This document shows positions 52,314 through 61,941 of a stretch of DNA of 64,000 bases, piece by piece (positions within the stretch are counted from its first letter, which is position 1; every line of letters starts with the position of its first letter). The notes under the pieces were generated by a model. It made no database searches. It saw only the letters and a list, made by a program, of their open reading frames with translations, and was not told where the DNA came from. Position numbers and translations under genes: made by a program. Origin of the DNA: Rhodococcus gordoniae (GTDB lineage: Bacteria > Actinomycetota > Actinomycetes > Mycobacteriales > Mycobacteriaceae); assembly GCF_001646655.1 (NCBI RefSeq), contig NZ_LPZN01000013.1:1-64000 (forward strand), given 5' to 3'.

Positions 52314-53462
52314 TCAGCTCCCGTCGGTGACGATGATCGGCTTGATACACCCGTCGAGTTTCGACGAGAACATGTGATATGCCTCCGCGATGTGTTCGAG
52401 CGGAACGCGGTGCGTGACGATGTCGTTCGGTTTCAGATAGCCGTTGCGGACGTGTTCGAACAGGCGGGGCCACTGACGTTTGACGGGGCACTGGTTCATT
52501 CGCAGCGTCAGTCCCTTGTTCAGCGCGTCCCCGAACTTCACGGCACTGAAGATCGGACCGTAGGCGCCCATCACCGAGACGGTGCCGCCCTTGCGGACAC
52601 CGTCGATCGCCCAGTTCAGCGCCACCGGCGATCCGCCCTGCATCTTCAGCTTCGCAGCGGTGACGTGCTGCAGGAAGTTCCCGTCGGCCTCCGCGCCGAC
52701 CGCGTCGATGGCGACGTCCGCCCCGAGATGACCGGTGATCTTCTTCAGATGGACGACGATGTCGTCGTACTCCGCGAAGTTGTAGGTCTCCGCGTGTGCG
52801 AAGGTCCGGGCCTTCTCCAGCCGGTATTCGAGGTGGTCGATCACGATGACCCGGCCGGCACCCATGAACCAGGCGGACTTCGCGGCGTAGAGGCCCACCG
52901 GCCCGGCGCCGAAGACCACAACCGTGTCGCCCTCGGCGATGTCGCCGAGCTGGGCACCGAAGTAGCCGGTCGCGAGAGCATCGGTGAGCATCAGGGCGTC
53001 CTCGCGGTCCATCCAGTCGGGGACGAGGGTGGGGCCGACGTCGGCGAACGGCACCCGCACGAACTCCGCCTGGCCGCCGTCGTAACCCCCGCAGGTGTGC
53101 GAGTAGCCGTAGATGCCTCCGACCGCGGTCGCGTTGGGGTTGACGTTGTGACAGTTCGAGTACAACCCGCGCACGCAGAAGAAGCACGACCCGCAGAAGA
53201 CGTTGAACGGGACCATGACCCGATCCCCGGGTTTCAGATTCCGCACCGACGGGCCCACCTCGTGGACGACGCCGACGAACTCGTGGCCGAACGTCGTACC
53301 GACCCGGGTATCGGGCATCATGCCGTGATAGAGATGCAGGTCGGAGCCGCAGATCGCCGCCAGTTCGACGCGGACGATCGCGTCGTTCGGATGTTCGATC
53401 CGGGGGATGTCCTTCTCTTCGACGCGAACCCGGTACGGGCCGCGATAGACCATCGCGCGCAC
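52314..53462 (-). CDS. Zinc-dependent alcohol/formaldehyde dehydrogenase-like protein
   Basis: The 382-residue medium-chain dehydrogenase has the catalytic zinc residues in AICGSDLHLYHG and GHEFVG, the four-cysteine structural zinc site CGSCFFCVRGLYSNC and the NAD fold GAGPVGLYAA. The later insertions resemble the glutathione-independent formaldehyde dehydrogenase group, so substrates may be aldehydes or secondary alcohols. GTG 53462 follows GAGGGAG by five bases; an upstream ATG at 53519 has no site. Confidence 0.88.
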   Translation of the reverse strand: MRAMVYRGPYRVRVEEKDIPRIEHPNDAIVRVELAAICGSDLHLYHGMMPDTRVGTTFGHEFVGVVHEVGPSVRNLKPGDRVMVPFNVFCGSCFFCVRGLYSNCHNVNPNATAVGGIYGYSHTCGGYDGGQAEFVRVPFADVGPTLVPDWMDREDALMLTDALATGYFGAQLGDIAEGDTVVVFGAGPVGLYAAKSAWFMGAGRVIVIDHLEYRLEKARTFAHAETYNFAEYDDIVVHLKKITGHLGADVAIDAVGAEADGNFLQHVTAAKLKMQGGSPVALNWAIDGVRKGGTVSVMGAYGPIFSAVKFGDALNKGLTLRMNQCPVKRQWPRLFEHVRNGYLKPNDIVTHRVPLEHIAEAYHMFSSKLDGCIKPIIVTDGS

Positions 53463-53556
53463 TTGTGCTCCCTCGTCGTCGTTCGTGTCGACGCGGATAC
53501 CCGACACGGGAGCTGTCAAACGACGGTGTGCGCCGGGCAGCCCGCGACCGGGCGAC

Positions 53557-54783
53557 TCACATCGCCGGCACGTCGGGTGCCGGGTGGGCGCCCCCGGACA
53601 CGGTGTGCGCCCACGGTTCGGCCACGAACTGCCGTGTCAGGGCGTCGACGACATCGGCGGGGTCGTGGCGGCGTCCGAATGCGCGGCGCTGCAGCATCGC
53701 GCCGGTGCCGCGCGAGAAGATCTTCTCCGACATCTTCACCGTGCGGCGATAGTCCCCCGTCTCCTCCAGTTGGGGCCGGATGTGCCGGAGGAGAGTGGCG
53801 AACGACTGTCGTGAGGTCGTCGTCCGTCCCGTCGACACGTCGATCGCGCGCCCTCCCGGTCCCTCGCGCGCAGCGCACAGATATGCGGCGCGGAGGACTT
53901 CGTCGGGGACCGGGGGAGCGGCCACGCCCGCCCGTACGTCCCGTTCGGCCGTGGCGACGAGCGCACGCACGACGGTCGCCATGAGCACTGTTTCGTCGAC
54001 AGTCGCCGGGACATCGCTCACCCGCACCTCGACGGTGGGAAGATGCGCGGACGGACGCACGTCCCAATAGACCATGCCCGGATCGAGGATGTTGCCGCTC
54101 TCGATCATGATGTCCACGACGGAATCGAAGTGTTCCACCGACGTGAAACGAGGTGGGGGACCCGAGCACGGCCATCGGCCGGCGACGATCGCGCGCCAGC
54201 TCGCGTATCCGGTGTCCCGGCCCCGGTACAACGGTGAGTTGGCCGTCGAGGCCAGCAGGGCGGGCAACCACAACCGGACGTGATTGCACACATGGACCGC
54301 GATCTCCCGGTCTGCCACGCCGACATGGACGTGGCAACCGCAGACCTCCTGCTCCTCGACCAGCCGTCCGTAGCGCTCCGCCATCGTCCGGTACCTGGGC
54401 ACGTCCGTCACAGGTGCGAGCGGCTGAACCGTCGGCGATGCCCCCGCCGCCAGCAGACCCACACCGCACTGCACGGCCGCAGCGGCGGCCGTGGCCCTGG
54501 CCTCGAGGACGCGGGCCCGCAACTCGGTCGAGCTGCGGCAGACCGGCGTGTTCACCTCGATCTGGATCCGCTTGAGTTCGTAGTCCATCCGGGCGCCGAG
54601 CCTCCGGCCGGCGGCCACGACAGCCTCGTTGCTCTCGGTGAGACACTCCGAGGTCGTGTCGACGAGGAAGAACTCCTCCTCGACCCCGACGGTCGGACCG
54701 GGATCCGTTGCCCCGGTCCTCGCGGCCCCGGGGCTCGCGACGGCCGCGAGGTCGAAGGATGTCGATGCCGGGCGCCGAGTCAT
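53557..54783 (-). CDS. Carboxylate-amine ligase of the YbdK/GCS2 family
   Basis: The 408-residue ATP-dependent ligase has the GCS2 signature GVEEEFFLVD near residue 32, EVNTPVC (metal-binding Glu) and the CGCHVHVGV active-site segment. YbdK-type enzymes ligate glutamate to an amine, with weak glutamate-cysteine ligase activity. Actinobacteria use mycothiol, not glutathione, so glutathione synthesis is unlikely. ATG 54783 follows GGGAGG by six bases. Confidence 0.87.
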   Translation of the reverse strand: MTRRPASTSFDLAAVASPGAARTGATDPGPTVGVEEEFFLVDTTSECLTESNEAVVAAGRRLGARMDYELKRIQIEVNTPVCRSSTELRARVLEARATAAAAAVQCGVGLLAAGASPTVQPLAPVTDVPRYRTMAERYGRLVEEQEVCGCHVHVGVADREIAVHVCNHVRLWLPALLASTANSPLYRGRDTGYASWRAIVAGRWPCSGPPPRFTSVEHFDSVVDIMIESGNILDPGMVYWDVRPSAHLPTVEVRVSDVPATVDETVLMATVVRALVATAERDVRAGVAAPPVPDEVLRAAYLCAAREGPGGRAIDVSTGRTTTSRQSFATLLRHIRPQLEETGDYRRTVKMSEKIFSRGTGAMLQRRAFGRRHDPADVVDALTRQFVAEPWAHTVSGGAHPAPDVPAM

Positions 54784-55359
54784 CGCCGCCTCCCTTACTT
54801 CGCGAGGCGCCCTCGATGCGGGCGGGCGCCGTGGGGTGACGCCGGCGCCTTCTCGACCGACCACGGCCTACGGGTGAGACGAGAAATTGCTGGATCTCGC
54901 ACCATGGTTGCACGGAAACGGTGTTCCCCCTTCGCGATCACCGAAATGCCGGACGTTCGCGGTGGAAACCTCCGGAGTCGGGACCGACCGGAGCCGATCC
55001 CGACTCCGGCCGGCCGGAGACGGGACGGTGCCGGGCTGTCGACACCCCCCTGCGGTGTCACCCGACGACGTCCCGCCCGTTCGTGGTCACGTCCGTTCGT
55101 GGAGGTGACGCAGGATCGCGGCGCGGTGGCCCCACGAGGTCGTCGGAATGCGGGTGCACGAGGGGGCGACTCGCACGGTGTCGGTGCGGCAACGGTGCCG
55201 TGGGTCGAAGCGGAAGCGGACTGCAGCCGAGATCGCATTCGAACGACTCGTGGTGGGCTGCTTCTCAACCTCGACCGCATGATGACACTCATCCGGCACT
55301 GTGTCCAGGAACGACGGGATACGTGCGGAGGCCGCCGATCGGCCGAACCTCCGGAAACG
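54784..55359. other. Gene-free stretch upstream of the YbdK-type ligase
   Basis: No frame here has convincing protein character: candidates on both strands are Arg-, Pro- and Ser-rich and lack ribosome binding sites. It should contain the promoter of the minus-strand ligase gene, but no clear -10/-35 pair stands out. The one structure seen is the inverted repeat at 54972-55009. Base composition is less regular than in neighbouring genes, which suits non-coding DNA or a decayed gene. Confidence 0.6.
54972..55009. repeat. 12-bp inverted repeat with 14-base loop
   Basis: CCGGAGTCGGGA (54972-54983) and TCCCGACTCCGG (54998-55009) pair perfectly. It stands about 190 bp upstream of the ligase start and away from any gene end, so it may be an operator or an orphan terminator. 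Confidence 0.6.
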
Positions 55360-55401
55360 ACGAACTCCCGCCGATGCGGTGCGCAATCGGCGGGAGTTCG
55401 T
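55360..55401 (-). terminator. Terminator of tRNA-Gly
   Basis: A perfect 16-bp stem (55360-55375 with 55386-55401) closes a ten-base loop, 39 bp after the 3' end of tRNA-Gly. On the minus strand it is followed by CGTTTCC. Confidence 0.75.
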
Positions 55402-55439
55402 GGTGTCGTGGTCCCGGACAGGATCCACGACCCTCATGG

Positions 55440-55510
55440 AGGGGATGACGGGAATCGAACCCGCGTAGCCAGTTTGGAAGACTGGGGCTCTACCATTGAG
55501 CTACATCCCC
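55440..55510 (-). tRNA. tRNA-Gly(UCC)
   Basis: The minus strand folds with acceptor GGGGATG/CATCCCC, D stem GCTC/GAGC, anticodon stem CCAGT/ACTGG with loop CTTCCAA (UCC) and T loop TTCGATT. The discriminator is U and CCA is not encoded. A TACAGT -10 candidate lies at 55561-55566 on the minus strand. Confidence 0.94.
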
Positions 55511-55651
55511 GTAGGGCTGCGGCGCCGGTGGTCGACCGGTGCTGCGGCTTGCGAGATGAGACTGTACCGGACCTCGCTTTGGATTTCATAATCGGGGGGC
55601 CGTAGGATTCTGCGATGGGTCCCGCGGGTCGATTGCGGGTGCCTTCACGAC

Positions 55652-55728
55652 CGGGATGTGGCGCAGCTTGGTAGCGCATCCGCTTTGGGAGCGGAGGGTC
55701 GCAGGTTCGAATCCTGTCATCCCGACCA
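55652..55728 (+). tRNA. tRNA-Pro(UGG)
   Basis: The sequence folds with acceptor CGGGATG/CATCCCG, anticodon loop TTTGGGA (UGG) on a CCGC/GCGG stem and T arm with TTCGAAT. CCA is encoded at 55726-55728. It is divergent from tRNA-Gly and precedes trigger factor by 66 bp. Confidence 0.94.
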
Positions 55729-55794
55729 GATCGAACAGCGTCAGCGCGCTCAGTAGTGAACGAACGACCGACAAGAGAGCACGACAGAAGGAGC

Positions 55795-57183
55795 ATGTCC
55801 GTGAAGAGCACCGTCGAGCAGCTGAGCCCGACGCGAGTCCGTATCAATGTTGAGGTGCCCTTCGAGGAGCTCCAGCCTGATTTCGACCGCGCTTTCAAGG
55901 CCCTCGCAGGCCAGGTTCGCATCCCGGGTTTCCGTCCCGGTAAGGCTCCCCGCAAGATCCTCGAGGCCCGCGTCGGCCGCGGCGCCGTCCTGGACCAGGT
56001 CATCAACGAGGCCATCCAGAGCCGTTACAGCGAGGCCGTGACCGCGAACGACGTCAAGGTCATCAGCCAGCCCGAGATCGACGTCACCAAGCTCGAGGAC
56101 AACGTCGAGCTGGCGTTCACCGCCGAGGTCGACGTCCGACCCGAGATCACCCTCCCCGACTTCTCCGAGATCGCCGTCACCGTCGATCCCGTCGAGATCA
56201 CCGACGAGGACATCGCCGAGCAGCTGCTGTCGCTGCGTCAGCGTTTCGGCACCCTGACGGGTGTGGAGCGTCCGGTGCAGGACGGCGACTTCGTCTCCAT
56301 CGACCTGTCCGCGACGGTCGACGGCAACGAGGTTCCCGAGGCCGCCACCGAGGGCCTGTCGCACGAGGTCGGCTCCGGCCAGCTCATCGACGGCCTCGAC
56401 GAGGCGATCATCGGCCTGTCGGCAGGCGAGTCGAAGGAGTTCACCTCCACGCTGGTCGCCGGCGAGTACGCCGGTAAGGAAGCCGTCGTCACCGTCAAGG
56501 TCAACACCGTCAAGCAGCGCGAGCTGCCCGAGGCCGACGACGAGTTCGCGCAGCTCGCGAGCGAGTTCGACACCATCGGCGAACTCGAGGCCGACCTCCG
56601 CGAGCGCGTCGAGCGCGTCAAGCAGGTCGAGCAGGCCGGACAGATCCGCGACAAGGTCCTCGAGGCCCTCCTCGAGACCGTCGAGATCCCGGTCCCCGAG
56701 GCCGCCGTCCAGGCCGAGGTCGACAGTGCGCTGCACGACGCGATCCACGAGCTCGGTCACGACGAGACCAAGCTGAACGAGCTGCTCGAGGGCCAGGGGT
56801 CGAGCCGTGAGGAGTTCGACAAGGAGGCACGCGAGTCCGCCGAGCGTTCGGTGAAGACCCAGCTGCTCCTCGACGCGATCGCCGAGGCGGAGAACACCAC
56901 GGTCGAGCAGCAGGAGCTCACCGAGCGCATCTTCTTCCAGGCGCAGCGCTACGGCATCCCGCCGGAGCAGTTCATCCAGCAGATCAGCCAGGCCAACCAG
57001 CTCGGTGCCGTCTTCGCGGACGTCCGCCGCGGCAAGGCGCTCGGTACCGTCGTCGATCGCGCCACCGTGACCGACACCACGGGTGCGACCGTCGACACCG
57101 GTGAGCTGTTCGGCACGAAGAACGACGACGCCGCGGACGAGAACGCCGAGGCGGAGACCACCGAGGACTCGGCCTCCGAGTAG
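55795..57183 (+). CDS. tig: Trigger factor, ribosome-bound chaperone
   Basis: The 462-residue protein has the N-terminal ribosome-binding domain with the signature GFRPGKAP (residues about 42-49), a central FKBP-type PPIase domain ([17 protein letters not shown], then ESKEFTSTL) and a long helical C-terminus that ends in an acidic tail ([15 protein letters not shown]). ATG 55795 follows AGAAGGAG. It folds nascent chains at the exit tunnel. Order tig-clpP1-clpP2-clpX is the usual actinobacterial one. Confidence 0.96.
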   Translation: MSVKSTVEQLSPTRVRINVEVPFEELQPDFDRAFKALAGQVRIPGFRPGKAPRKILEARVGRGAVLDQVINEAIQSRYSEAVTANDVKVISQPEIDVTKLEDNVELAFTAEVDVRPEITLPDFSEIAVTVDPVEITDEDIAEQLLSLRQRFGTLTGVERPVQDGDFVSIDLSATVDGNEVPEAATEGLSHEVGSGQLIDGLDEAIIGLSAGESKEFTSTLVAGEYAGKEAVVTVKVNTVKQRELPEADDEFAQLASEFDTIGELEADLRERVERVKQVEQAGQIRDKVLEALLETVEIPVPEAAVQAEVDSALHDAIHELGHDETKLNELLEGQGSSREEFDKEARESAERSVKTQLLLDAIAEAENTTVEQQELTERIFFQAQRYGIPPEQFIQQISQANQLGAVFADVRRGKALGTVVDRATVTDTTGATVDTGELFGTKNDDAADENAEAETTEDSASE

Positions 57184-57223
57184 TCGGACGAGCCGCGGAG
57201 ATTCGAGATCCGACGGACACGAA

Positions 57224-57241
57224 TTTCCGCTTTGAGCGAAG
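57224..57241 (+). promoter_or_regulatory. Probable ClgR-binding site upstream of clpP1
   Basis: TTTCCGCTTTGAGCGAAG fits the actinobacterial ClgR consensus (WNNWCGCYNANRGCGWWS, as recalled) at all but two positions. A TAGTGT -10 candidate is at 57280-57285, so the site would be centred near -60, the usual place for an activator. Confidence 0.45.
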
Positions 57242-57242
57242 A

Positions 57243-57272
57243 GGGGCGGCACCGGGCATCCGGTGCCGCCCC
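57243..57272 (+). terminator. Terminator after tig
   Basis: A perfect 13-bp GC-rich stem (57243-57255 with 57260-57272) with a GCAT loop is followed by GTTTCGTT, the clearest intrinsic terminator in the window. Confidence 0.85.
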
Positions 57273-57325
57273 GTTTCGTTAGTGTCAGTGTCAGCAATCC
57301 ACGATCGACGAGAAGGCAGGTACCC

Positions 57326-57952
57326 GTGACTCCTCAGAATCCGGCGACATCCATCGGTCCCACGATGACCTCGGCCACCGCTGGGCTGAACCTCAGCGAC
57401 TCGGTGTACGAACGCCTGCTCCGCGAGCGCATCATCTTCCTGGGCACCCAGGTCGACGACGACATCGCGAACAAGCTGTGCGCGCAGATCCTTCTGCTGT
57501 CGGCCGAGGATCCCACCCGCGACATCTCCCTGTACATCAACTCGCCGGGCGGATCGGTCACCGCGGGCATGGCGATCTACGACACGATGAAGTTCGTCGA
57601 GTGCGATGTCGCGACCTTCGCGATGGGCCTGGCGGCCTCGATGGGGCAGTTCCTGCTCTCCGCCGGCACCAAGGGCAAGCGCTACGCCCTGCCGCACGCC
57701 CGGATCATGATGCATCAGCCGTCCGCGGGCATCGGTGGTACGGCGAGCGATATCGCGATCATGGCGGAGCAGTTCGCCCACACCAAGCGCGAGATGGCCG
57801 AGCTCATCGCCGAGCACACGGGCCAGACGGTGGAGCAGATCACCAAGGACTCCGACCGCGACCGCTGGTTCACGGCGCAGCAGGCGCTCGAATACGGCTT
57901 CGTCGACCACGTCGTCTCCCGGGCGCAGCAGGCCGGCGGCACCGGCAACTAG
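57326..57952 (+). CDS. clpP1: ATP-dependent Clp protease proteolytic subunit 1
   Basis: The 208-residue subunit has the triad Ser105 (GLAASMGQ), His130 (MMHQPSAG) and an Asp in the DRDRWF region. GTG 57326 follows AAGGCAGG by five bases; ATG 57365 is an alternative. The first 20 or so residues are probably a propeptide. In mycobacteria ClpP1 and ClpP2 form one mixed 14-mer. clpP2 starts 46 bp downstream. Confidence 0.94.
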   Translation: MTPQNPATSIGPTMTSATAGLNLSDSVYERLLRERIIFLGTQVDDDIANKLCAQILLLSAEDPTRDISLYINSPGGSVTAGMAIYDTMKFVECDVATFAMGLAASMGQFLLSAGTKGKRYALPHARIMMHQPSAGIGGTASDIAIMAEQFAHTKREMAELIAEHTGQTVEQITKDSDRDRWFTAQQALEYGFVDHVVSRAQQAGGTGN

Positions 57953-57998
57953 GTCCCGGCCCGATCTGCCCTCACCCCACCGAATTCTTGGAGAAGCG

Positions 57999-58661
57999 AT
58001 GACCAACATGTTCGATCCGCGCCAGCTCGGCGGCGCCGCTCCTGCCTCGCCCGCGAGCCGCTACATCCTTCCGTCGTTCATCGAGCACTCGAGCTACGGC
58101 GTCAAGGAATCCAACCCGTACAACAAGCTGTTCGAAGAACGCATCATCTTCCTCGGCGTCCAGGTCGACGACGCCTCTGCCAACGACGTGATGGCGCAGC
58201 TGCTGGTGCTCGAGTCGCTCGACCCGGACCGCGACATCACCATGTACATCAACTCGCCCGGCGGTTCGTTCACGTCGCTCATGGCGATCTACGACACCAT
58301 GCAGTACGTGCGCGCCGACATCACCACGGTGTGCCTGGGCCAGGCGGCGTCGGCCGCGGCGGTCCTGCTCGCCGCCGGTACCCCCGGTAAGCGCCTCGCC
58401 CTGCCCAACGCCCGTGTGCTCATCCACCAGCCGGCGACGGGTGGAATCCAGGGGCAGGTCTCCGATCTCGAGATCCAGGCCGCCGAGATCGAGCGCATGC
58501 GCACCCTCATGGAGAACACGCTCGCGAAGCACACGGGCAAGGAGCCCGAGCAGATCCGCAAGGACACCGACCGCGACAAGATCCTCACCGCGGAGCAGGC
58601 CGTCGAATACGGTCTGATCGACCGGGTCCTGGAGTACCGGAAGCTCTCGGCCCAGAAGTAG
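57999..58661 (+). CDS. clpP2: ATP-dependent Clp protease proteolytic subunit 2
   Basis: The 220-residue subunit has Ser118 ([11 protein letters not shown]), His143 (LIHQPATGG) and the DRDK Asp region. It differs from ClpP1 in the N-terminal loop ([11 protein letters not shown]), the processed part in mycobacteria. ATG 57999 follows GGAGAAG. The two subunits work with ClpX or ClpC1; clpX follows after a terminator. Confidence 0.95.
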   Translation: MTNMFDPRQLGGAAPASPASRYILPSFIEHSSYGVKESNPYNKLFEERIIFLGVQVDDASANDVMAQLLVLESLDPDRDITMYINSPGGSFTSLMAIYDTMQYVRADITTVCLGQAASAAAVLLAAGTPGKRLALPNARVLIHQPATGGIQGQVSDLEIQAAEIERMRTLMENTLAKHTGKEPEQIRKDTDRDKILTAEQAVEYGLIDRVLEYRKLSAQK

Positions 58662-58670
58662 AACGACGCA

Positions 58671-58707
58671 GGCGGTTCCGGGAGGCCCACCGCCTTCCGG
58701 AACCGCC
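58671..58707 (+). terminator. Terminator after clpP2
   Basis: GGCGGTTCCGG (58671-58681) pairs with CCGGAACCGCC (58697-58707), 11 bp perfect with a 15-base loop, nine bases after the stop. No T-run, so partial read-through to clpX is possible. Confidence 0.65.
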
Positions 58708-58891
58708 ACCGCCGGGACTGTGATCGCCGACACATGCGGTGCTGTACAAATATCACCGGAAACGCGCAGAACCGGTCGACCTGCGCGCCGACATCCGGGT
58801 ACGGTCGATCAAAGGGCCCGCTCCCCGGGACCGCCTCGTGTGGTGGTTGCGGGACCGGTTGCACGCACACGAGGAAGTAGGGACCTGACTG

Positions 58892-60169
58892 ATGGCACGT
58901 ATCGGTGACGGCGGAGATCTGCTCAAGTGCTCCTTCTGCGGAAAGAGCCAGAAGCAGGTCAAGAAGCTCATTGCGGGCCCCGGTGTCTACATCTGCGACG
59001 AGTGCATCGATCTCTGCAACGAGATCATCGAAGAGGAACTCGCCGAGACCAGCGAGGTCAAGCTCGACGAGCTGCCCAAGCCCGCCGAGATCCGCGATTT
59101 CCTCGACAACTACGTGATCGGCCAGGACTCCGCCAAGCGCACGCTGGCCGTGGCGGTCTACAACCACTACAAGCGCATCCAGGCCGGCGACAAGGCTCGC
59201 GACTCCCGTGGTGAGACGGTCGAACTCGCGAAGTCCAACATCCTGCTCCTGGGCCCCACGGGCTGCGGCAAGACCTATCTTGCGCAGACACTCGCGAAGA
59301 TGCTCAACGTGCCCTTCGCGATTGCCGACGCCACCGCACTGACCGAGGCCGGTTACGTCGGTGAGGACGTCGAGAACATCCTCCTCAAGCTCATCCAGGC
59401 CGCCGACTACGACGTCAAGCGCGCCGAGACCGGCATCATCTACATCGACGAGGTCGACAAGATCGCCCGTAAGAGCGAGAACCCGTCGATCACCCGCGAT
59501 GTCTCGGGCGAAGGTGTGCAGCAGGCGCTGCTGAAGATTCTCGAAGGCACCCAGGCCTCCGTCCCGCCGCAGGGTGGCCGCAAGCATCCGCACCAGGAAT
59601 TCATCCAGATCGACACCACCAACGTCCTGTTCATCGTGGCAGGTGCGTTCGCCGGTCTCGAGAAGATCGTCTCCGACCGCGTCGGCAAGCGAGGCATCGG
59701 ATTCGGCGCCGAGGTGCGGTCCAAGGCGGAGATCGACACCACCGATCACTTCGCCGACGTCATGCCCGAGGACCTCATCAAGTTCGGCCTGATCCCCGAG
59801 TTCATCGGTCGTCTGCCGATCCTCGCGTCGGTGACGAACCTCGACAAGGAATCCCTCGTCCAGATCCTGTCGGAGCCCAAGAACGCTCTGGTCAAGCAGT
59901 ACGTGCGCTTGTTCGAGATGGACGGCGTCGAACTCGAGTTCTCCCAGGACGGTCTCGAAGCGGTTGCCGATCAGGCAATCCTCCGTGGCACCGGCGCTCG
60001 TGGGCTCCGTGCCATCATGGAGGAGGTTCTGCTGCCCGTGATGTACGACATCCCCAGCCGTGACGACGTCGCCAAGGTCGTGGTGACGGCCGAGACCGTC
60101 AACGACAACGTTCTCCCGACGATCGTGCCCCGCAAGGCCGATCGGGAGCGCCGCGACAAGAGCGCCTGA
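58892..60169 (+). CDS. clpX: ATP-dependent Clp protease ATP-binding subunit ClpX
   Basis: The 425-residue AAA+ unfoldase has the N-terminal C4 zinc finger (Cys13, 16, 35 and 38), Walker A GPTGCGKT near residue 119, Walker [10 protein letters not shown], and IGFG, the ClpP-docking loop. The sensor-2 region (GTGARGLR) is intact. It unfolds proteins and feeds them to ClpP1P2. It has its own 230-bp upstream region. Confidence 0.96.
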   Translation: MARIGDGGDLLKCSFCGKSQKQVKKLIAGPGVYICDECIDLCNEIIEEELAETSEVKLDELPKPAEIRDFLDNYVIGQDSAKRTLAVAVYNHYKRIQAGDKARDSRGETVELAKSNILLLGPTGCGKTYLAQTLAKMLNVPFAIADATALTEAGYVGEDVENILLKLIQAADYDVKRAETGIIYIDEVDKIARKSENPSITRDVSGEGVQQALLKILEGTQASVPPQGGRKHPHQEFIQIDTTNVLFIVAGAFAGLEKIVSDRVGKRGIGFGAEVRSKAEIDTTDHFADVMPEDLIKFGLIPEFIGRLPILASVTNLDKESLVQILSEPKNALVKQYVRLFEMDGVELEFSQDGLEAVADQAILRGTGARGLRAIMEEVLLPVMYDIPSRDDVAKVVVTAETVNDNVLPTIVPRKADRERRDKSA

Positions 60170-60192
60170 TCCGTAGAACTCCGACTTCTCCA

Positions 60193-60227
60193 CGAGCGCC
60201 CCGGCACGGACAGTGCCGGGGCGCTCG
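60193..60227 (+). terminator. Terminator after clpX
   Basis: CGAGCGCCCCGGCA (60193-60206) pairs with TGCCGGGGCGCTCG (60214-60227); a further C-G pair closes a five-base loop. It lies 24 bases after the stop. Confidence 0.75.
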
Positions 60228-60348
60228 CCGTCGCGGGGCATCGAGTGCGACCTTCACCAGTCCCGCTCACCGGGAGTGGTGAATGTCACTGTGCGTGTGA
60301 GATGACACCTTGGCCGCATCTCATGCTCCTGTGTCGGAAGGACTCTCG

Positions 60349-61941
60349 ATGTCGCTGAACCTCGCGGACCTGTTCGAAGCGATCGTCGACGCCGTGCCCG
60401 AACGGACGGCGATCGTCTGCGGCGACGAGCGACTCACCTACGGCGAACTCGATGCCGGCGCCAATCGCCTTGCCCACCATCTGGCCGGTGCGGGAGTGGG
60501 CGCCGGTGACCACGTCGGTCTGTACATGCGCAACAGCACGGAATTCGTCGAGTCGCTGCTCGCGTGCCTGAAGATCCGTGCGGTCCCGATCAATATCAAC
60601 TTCCGGTACGTCGACGCGGAACTGGCCTATCTGTTCGACAATGCGGAACTCGTCGCCGTGATAGCCGACGGCGAGTTCGCCGGCACCACCACCGCGGTGC
60701 TGCCGCGAACACCCACGGTGCGGCACGTCGTCACCGTCGGATCGGTCGCCGACGTGGAATGGGGCGAGGTCACCGCCGTCGACTTCGGCAAGGCGACGGC
60801 CGGAGAGTCCGCCGAGCGCGACTTCCCGGCGCGTAGCGGCGACGATCTGTTCATCATCTACACCGGGGGAACGACGGGGCTGCCGAAGGGCGTGATGTGG
60901 CGGCACGAGGACTTCTTCCACGCGGCGCTGTCGGGCGGGAATCCGTTCGGCGAGCCTCACGCCGATGCCGCCGCAGTGGCGGCCGCGGCCGCACAGATGC
61001 CGGAGATGACCTGGATGCTCACCGCGCCCCTCATCCACGGTGCTGCCGTGTACAGCATGTTCAGTGGCTTCTGTCTCGGGACGGCGCAGGTGCTGATGCG
61101 GGGCTTCGACCCCGTGGAGGTGCTCGGTCTCATTCAACGCGAGCGGGTGATGACGATGACCATCGTCGGCGACGCCATGGCCCGCCCCCTCGCCGACGCG
61201 ATCTCCGAGCACGGATCCGAGTACGACCTCACCTCGCTGTTCGTGGTGGGCTCCGGTGGTGCGCTGTTCTCTCGCAGCGTTCGCGAACAGTTGTCCTCGT
61301 TGCTCCCGAACGTCATGGTGCGCGACAATTTCGGTTCGTCGGAGTCCGGTACGGACGGCGAACTCGCCATCGGGGGCGACGGGACGATGCGTATCGCCCC
61401 GAAACCCACCGTGCGTGTCGTCGACGAACGGATGCGCCCGCTCGAGTCGGGTTCCGGCGAGATCGGCTACATCGCCCGCGCAGGGCACGTGCCGCTCGGC
61501 TACTGGGGCGATCCCGCGAAGACCGCAGCCACTTTCCCGGTCGTCGACGGCGTGCGCATGTCGGTTCTCGGTGACATGGCCCGGGTCGAGGAGGACGGCA
61601 CGATCGTCCTGCTGGGCCGCGGATCGATGTGTATCAACACGGGAGGGGAGAAGGTGTTCCCCGAAGAGGTGGAGATGGCCGTGAAGAGTCATCCCGACGT
61701 CATGGATGTGCTCGTCGCCGGTGTCGACGACGAGCGTTACGGCCAGAGGGTCGGGGCCGTGATCCAGCCGCGCGAAGGGCACGATGTGCCGTCGCTCGAC
61801 GAGCTGGCCGAGCACGTCGCCGGACTCATCGCTCGTTACAAGGTTCCGCGGGTGGTCGTCGGCGTGGATCACATCGTGCGTTCTCCTGCCGGCAAGGCCG
61901 ACTACCGTTGGGCGAAGACGACACTCGAATCGTCCCGTTAG
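60349..61941 (+). CDS. Acyl-CoA synthetase (AMP-forming), FadD type
   Basis: The 530-residue enzyme has the AMP-binding motif YTGGTTGLPKGVMW, the adenine-binding segment DNFGSSESG, the YWGDPAKT region and the hinge and catalytic lysine motifs of the C-terminal lid (GRGSMCINTGGEKVFPEEVE; final lysine in SPAGKADY). It activates a carboxylic acid to its CoA thioester. Such FadDs often act in steroid or fatty acid breakdown; the substrate is not predictable. ATG 60349 follows GGAAGGA. Confidence 0.9.
   Translation: MSLNLADLFEAIVDAVPERTAIVCGDERLTYGELDAGANRLAHHLAGAGVGAGDHVGLYMRNSTEFVESLLACLKIRAVPININFRYVDAELAYLFDNAELVAVIADGEFAGTTTAVLPRTPTVRHVVTVGSVADVEWGEVTAVDFGKATAGESAERDFPARSGDDLFIIYTGGTTGLPKGVMWRHEDFFHAALSGGNPFGEPHADAAAVAAAAAQMPEMTWMLTAPLIHGAAVYSMFSGFCLGTAQVLMRGFDPVEVLGLIQRERVMTMTIVGDAMARPLADAISEHGSEYDLTSLFVVGSGGALFSRSVREQLSSLLPNVMVRDNFGSSESGTDGELAIGGDGTMRIAPKPTVRVVDERMRPLESGSGEIGYIARAGHVPLGYWGDPAKTAATFPVVDGVRMSVLGDMARVEEDGTIVLLGRGSMCINTGGEKVFPEEVEMAVKSHPDVMDVLVAGVDDERYGQRVGAVIQPREGHDVPSLDELAEHVAGLIARYKVPRVVVGVDHIVRSPAGKADYRWAKTTLESSR

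Noticed and set aside
53557-54783. Glutathione biosynthesis (gshA)
   Set aside because: The gene is YbdK-like, no gshB is present, and the organism appears to use mycothiol.
58289-60241. 650-codon minus-strand frame opposite clpX
   Set aside because: It is a shadow of clpX and the clpP2 end; no ribosome binding site or motif.
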